The position numbers and the translations under genes were made by a program. A stretch of DNA of 64,000 nucleotides from Protula sp. h YS-2021 (taxonomy: Eukaryota > Annelida > Polychaeta > Sabellida > Serpulidae). The notes under the pieces were generated by a model that was not told the DNA's origin, made no database searches, and saw nothing but the letters and a program-made list of their open reading frames with translations. The stretch lies in assembly GCA_949752745.1 (NCBI GenBank), contig OX457027.1:61300329-61364328 (forward strand), read 5' to 3'. Below are positions 51,601-64,000 of this stretch, in pieces. Positions within the stretch are counted from its first letter, which is position 1. Every line of letters starts with the position of its first letter.

Positions 51601-52230
51601 TCAAGTTTATGCATGGACCCCTTCAATTGTTTTGTGGCTGAGTGAAAACGTCCCCATTGATCAAGATTTTTTTTTGTAGCTGTGAGCTCTTGAGAACATA
51701 TTTGCAATTTATGTGAAAAATATATGCCTTAAAGAATCAAGGCTAATACGACACTTGATATTATTATGCACACGGAAGTGGACTATATTAAAAAGTGTTT
51801 TACTTCCTTATTATCATATCACAGCAGTGCAAGCAGATAAGGATTATTTCATGGGTTTGTGGAGTGTTTATCAATTAATGAGTCTTTTATTTACTAATCA
51901 GTTCCATTTCAAGTAGGTTAGAGTTTTGTTTATATCGTGCAAAAGCTGTAACGATGTGACTGCTAGGCCACGCGTTTTGAAAGCAGTATTTCGTTTCTGT
52001 CCATTCTCAAGAATATGCTGAAATAAACATAAGTGTAGCCTTGTGAAGAGATCGCACAGCATAAATCCAGAAATTTTTTTCTCGCCAGTGTTTTCTGAGT
52101 GTACGGAATCAAGATGAAGATTATATTAGTTCTTGTCGGGATTTGGTGTGGTCTGTTGGACGGAGACTGAGCGTGCTTGTTACGGATTTTGGCATGTTAT
52201 TGCAAACTCTTCCATGCCTATTATTAGTCC
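48660..52230. other. Intergenic, nothing recognised
   Basis: No supported gene. Short frames lack domains or splice context. Confidence 0.4.
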
Positions 52231-52850
52231 CCGTCCCGCTCGTTGTCCGTATGTCTGTAGAGCCGTCCGTCCGTCCGTCTGTCCCCCACCAGTGCCCCCA
52301 CTATTGTACGCGCGAGTACTCACGTTTCACCGCAGGCTTTTGATTTTTTGTAGGGAGTAACAACACATGTTGGAGTTGTGCGACCTGGGGTTATTTTCGA
52401 ATTTGACCAAAAATTGACGAAACTGTGAAACTCCAAACTTGAATTTTTTTTATTGTTGGGGCACGACGCCCCCACTTTTTGTACGCGCGATTTCGCAGTC
52501 ACCTTTAACCGCAGGCTTTTGATTTTTGTGGGAAGTAACAATATATGTTGCAGTGGTGCGACCTGGGGTTATTTTGGAATTTGACCAAAAAATGACGAAA
52601 CTGCGAAACTTCAAACTTGACCAAATTTTTTGTTTGTTGGGGGGGGGGGGGGGTACTGTGAGGGCACTTTTGTACACGCAATTTCTCAGTTATTCTACAC
52701 GGCAGCCTATTGAGTTTTTATGTAGCAAACGAATATATATTGCGATTGTGCCACGTGGAATTGTTTTTGGGTTTGACCAAAAATTGACGAAACTATGAAA
52801 CTTCAAGCATGACCAAAATTTTTGTTTGTGGAGGCATGATGCTTCCAAAA
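52231..52850. repeat. ~160-bp tandem repeats after a GTCC-repeat element
   Basis: A GTCCGTCCGTCTGTCC block at 52265-52285 leads into three to four copies of a unit with CCGCAGGCTTTTGATTTTTG, GTGCGACCTGGGGTTATTTT and TTTGACCAAAAATTGACGAA. Confidence 0.75.
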
Positions 52851-53686
52851 AAATATTACTAATCAAAACAGATCCGCACACTTAAAGACCTGCAAGTCAA
52901 CCCATTGTATTTTATTATTTTCAGGCAAACTAGGTACCCATTTTCGTGAAACGTGTCAAAAAAAATAATCAACAGTTCGAATTTCATATTTTACCTTTTA
53001 TTTTTCAGATAGAGAAAGACAAAAATTGCCGATAACCGTCAGGTGGAGACTGATCAAATTTTGGATTCAAAGAAAAGTTTGCTGTTGCAAGCTCATTGGC
53101 AGCTGATGTTTGTGGTGGTGTGAGCGAAGGATGACGATATATTACCAAGATATTAGCATTTTGTGAAGGATTCTGCCGCTGGAAAAGCGTTTGATTGGGT
53201 ACCTCTTCATATGCCGTCTCAATCTGTGTGTGTGTTTTGTTTTTGTTTTTGTTTTTTTTATTGTTAAAAAATATTCCGAAATTTTATTTTTCTTTTCTGT
53301 CACGCCAGAGAAACATGAAGGTTACATTAATATGTGGGGCATACCAGAAAAGTATTACCTTGAAGCTGAAAACCGTAAAAATATATCGGATAACGGCATA
53401 AATCAGATCAACGTTTAACTTTCTGTGAAAATTGGCGATGCAATTAATCGGTAAATTGTGATTTTTCTTGTAGGTTCGCTTGAATAGAACATAAAAAAGA
53501 ACTTTGGTAGTGTAATTGCTTCGCAAGTAAATATCTCCTATATGAAGGTTGCCTTTACATTTGCAAAAGCATACACACTTTACAGTGTAAGTACAGACGT
53601 TTCACACCTGCATATAAATTCCAATCGGCAAAAACTTTTTTATAAACTGTTTTACTTTTTTCAGAGCTAGCTCCGATGCGTGGAAT

Positions 53687-63720
<10,034 letters not shown>

Positions 63721-64000
63721 GTGAGTATAAATACCATTAACCTTTCACACACCTACGCCTGCTGCATTTTTATGCTCGGTATAACAATGCCCCCCCCCCC
63801 ACCCCCTCCTGTCTGGGGCCGCTGGTTTGGGGAAAACAGCGGCTGGTTTGAGGTTTGGGGAAAACCTCAGTCCCCCCTAACCTTTAAAGAAAACGTAGCT
63901 CGTACCGGCCATCACCAAGCCTAGAGAAGTTCTTTACTGAGATATTTAATCTTCTTCACGTGGGACAAAATTTAAATAATAAATCACCGCAGTGAATGGT
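63721..64000. other. Start of intron 5, window end
   Basis: Non-coding; poly-C tract at 63790. The rest of the hexosaminidase gene lies to the right. Confidence 0.6.

Overview
The window is eukaryotic genomic DNA from an invertebrate, most likely a lophotrochozoan such as a mollusc. It is AT-rich, full of microsatellites and decayed repeats, carries one spliced cellular gene with canonical GT/AG introns, and hosts metazoan-type transposons. The species is an inference; no rRNA or mitochondrial marker is present.

Positions 1-4566 are the right-hand part of a Polinton/Maverick (adintovirus-like) element, called element 1 here. The window edge cuts it inside the integrase gene. It carries five minus-strand accessory genes, including a NADAR-family gene, and a repeat-rich terminal region. 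Positions 4567-11868 hold decayed tandem repeats, tRNA-derived SINE heads and hairpin/GTCC-repeat elements, with no recognisable gene.

Positions 11875-30260 are a second, complete Polinton (element 2) of 18,386 bp. It is bounded by a perfect 6-bp target duplication (GAAATT) and by 2.6-kb terminal inverted repeats that are almost identical. On the plus strand are a protein-primed type DNA polymerase B, a PC4-like protein and three small paralogs with a PC4-like pattern. On the minus strand, nine genes run colinearly: integrase, packaging ATPase, two small virion-type proteins, a predicted lipid-anchored protein, penton-like minor capsid, a pX-like basic protein, double-jelly-roll major capsid and adenain-like protease. 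Many neighbours overlap by ATGA or TAATG. The two gene blocks converge on back-to-back polyadenylation signals near 19.8 kb. Four accessory genes upstream of the integrase match those of element 1. Every core gene is open, so the element could be recent or still functional.

Positions 30267-42620 are transposon-rich. They contain a decayed Ty3/Gypsy element on the minus strand (33777-37439) with identical-length 115-bp LTRs and a TATCC duplication. They also contain a 1.5-kb inverted-repeat element sitting in a (TA)n tract with remnants of a Ginger/KRBA2-like integrase, and a broken OTU-domain gene. Positions 42620-53660 are mostly satellite-like repeats and unannotated DNA.

Positions 53687-63720 are the 5' part of a plus-strand host gene of at least five exons. 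It encodes a glycoside hydrolase family 20 (beta-hexosaminidase-like) protein. Its first exon adds an unusual secreted N-terminal extension of about 626 residues with some sixteen 15-residue Q/N/E/R repeats. The catalytic domain continues beyond the window.
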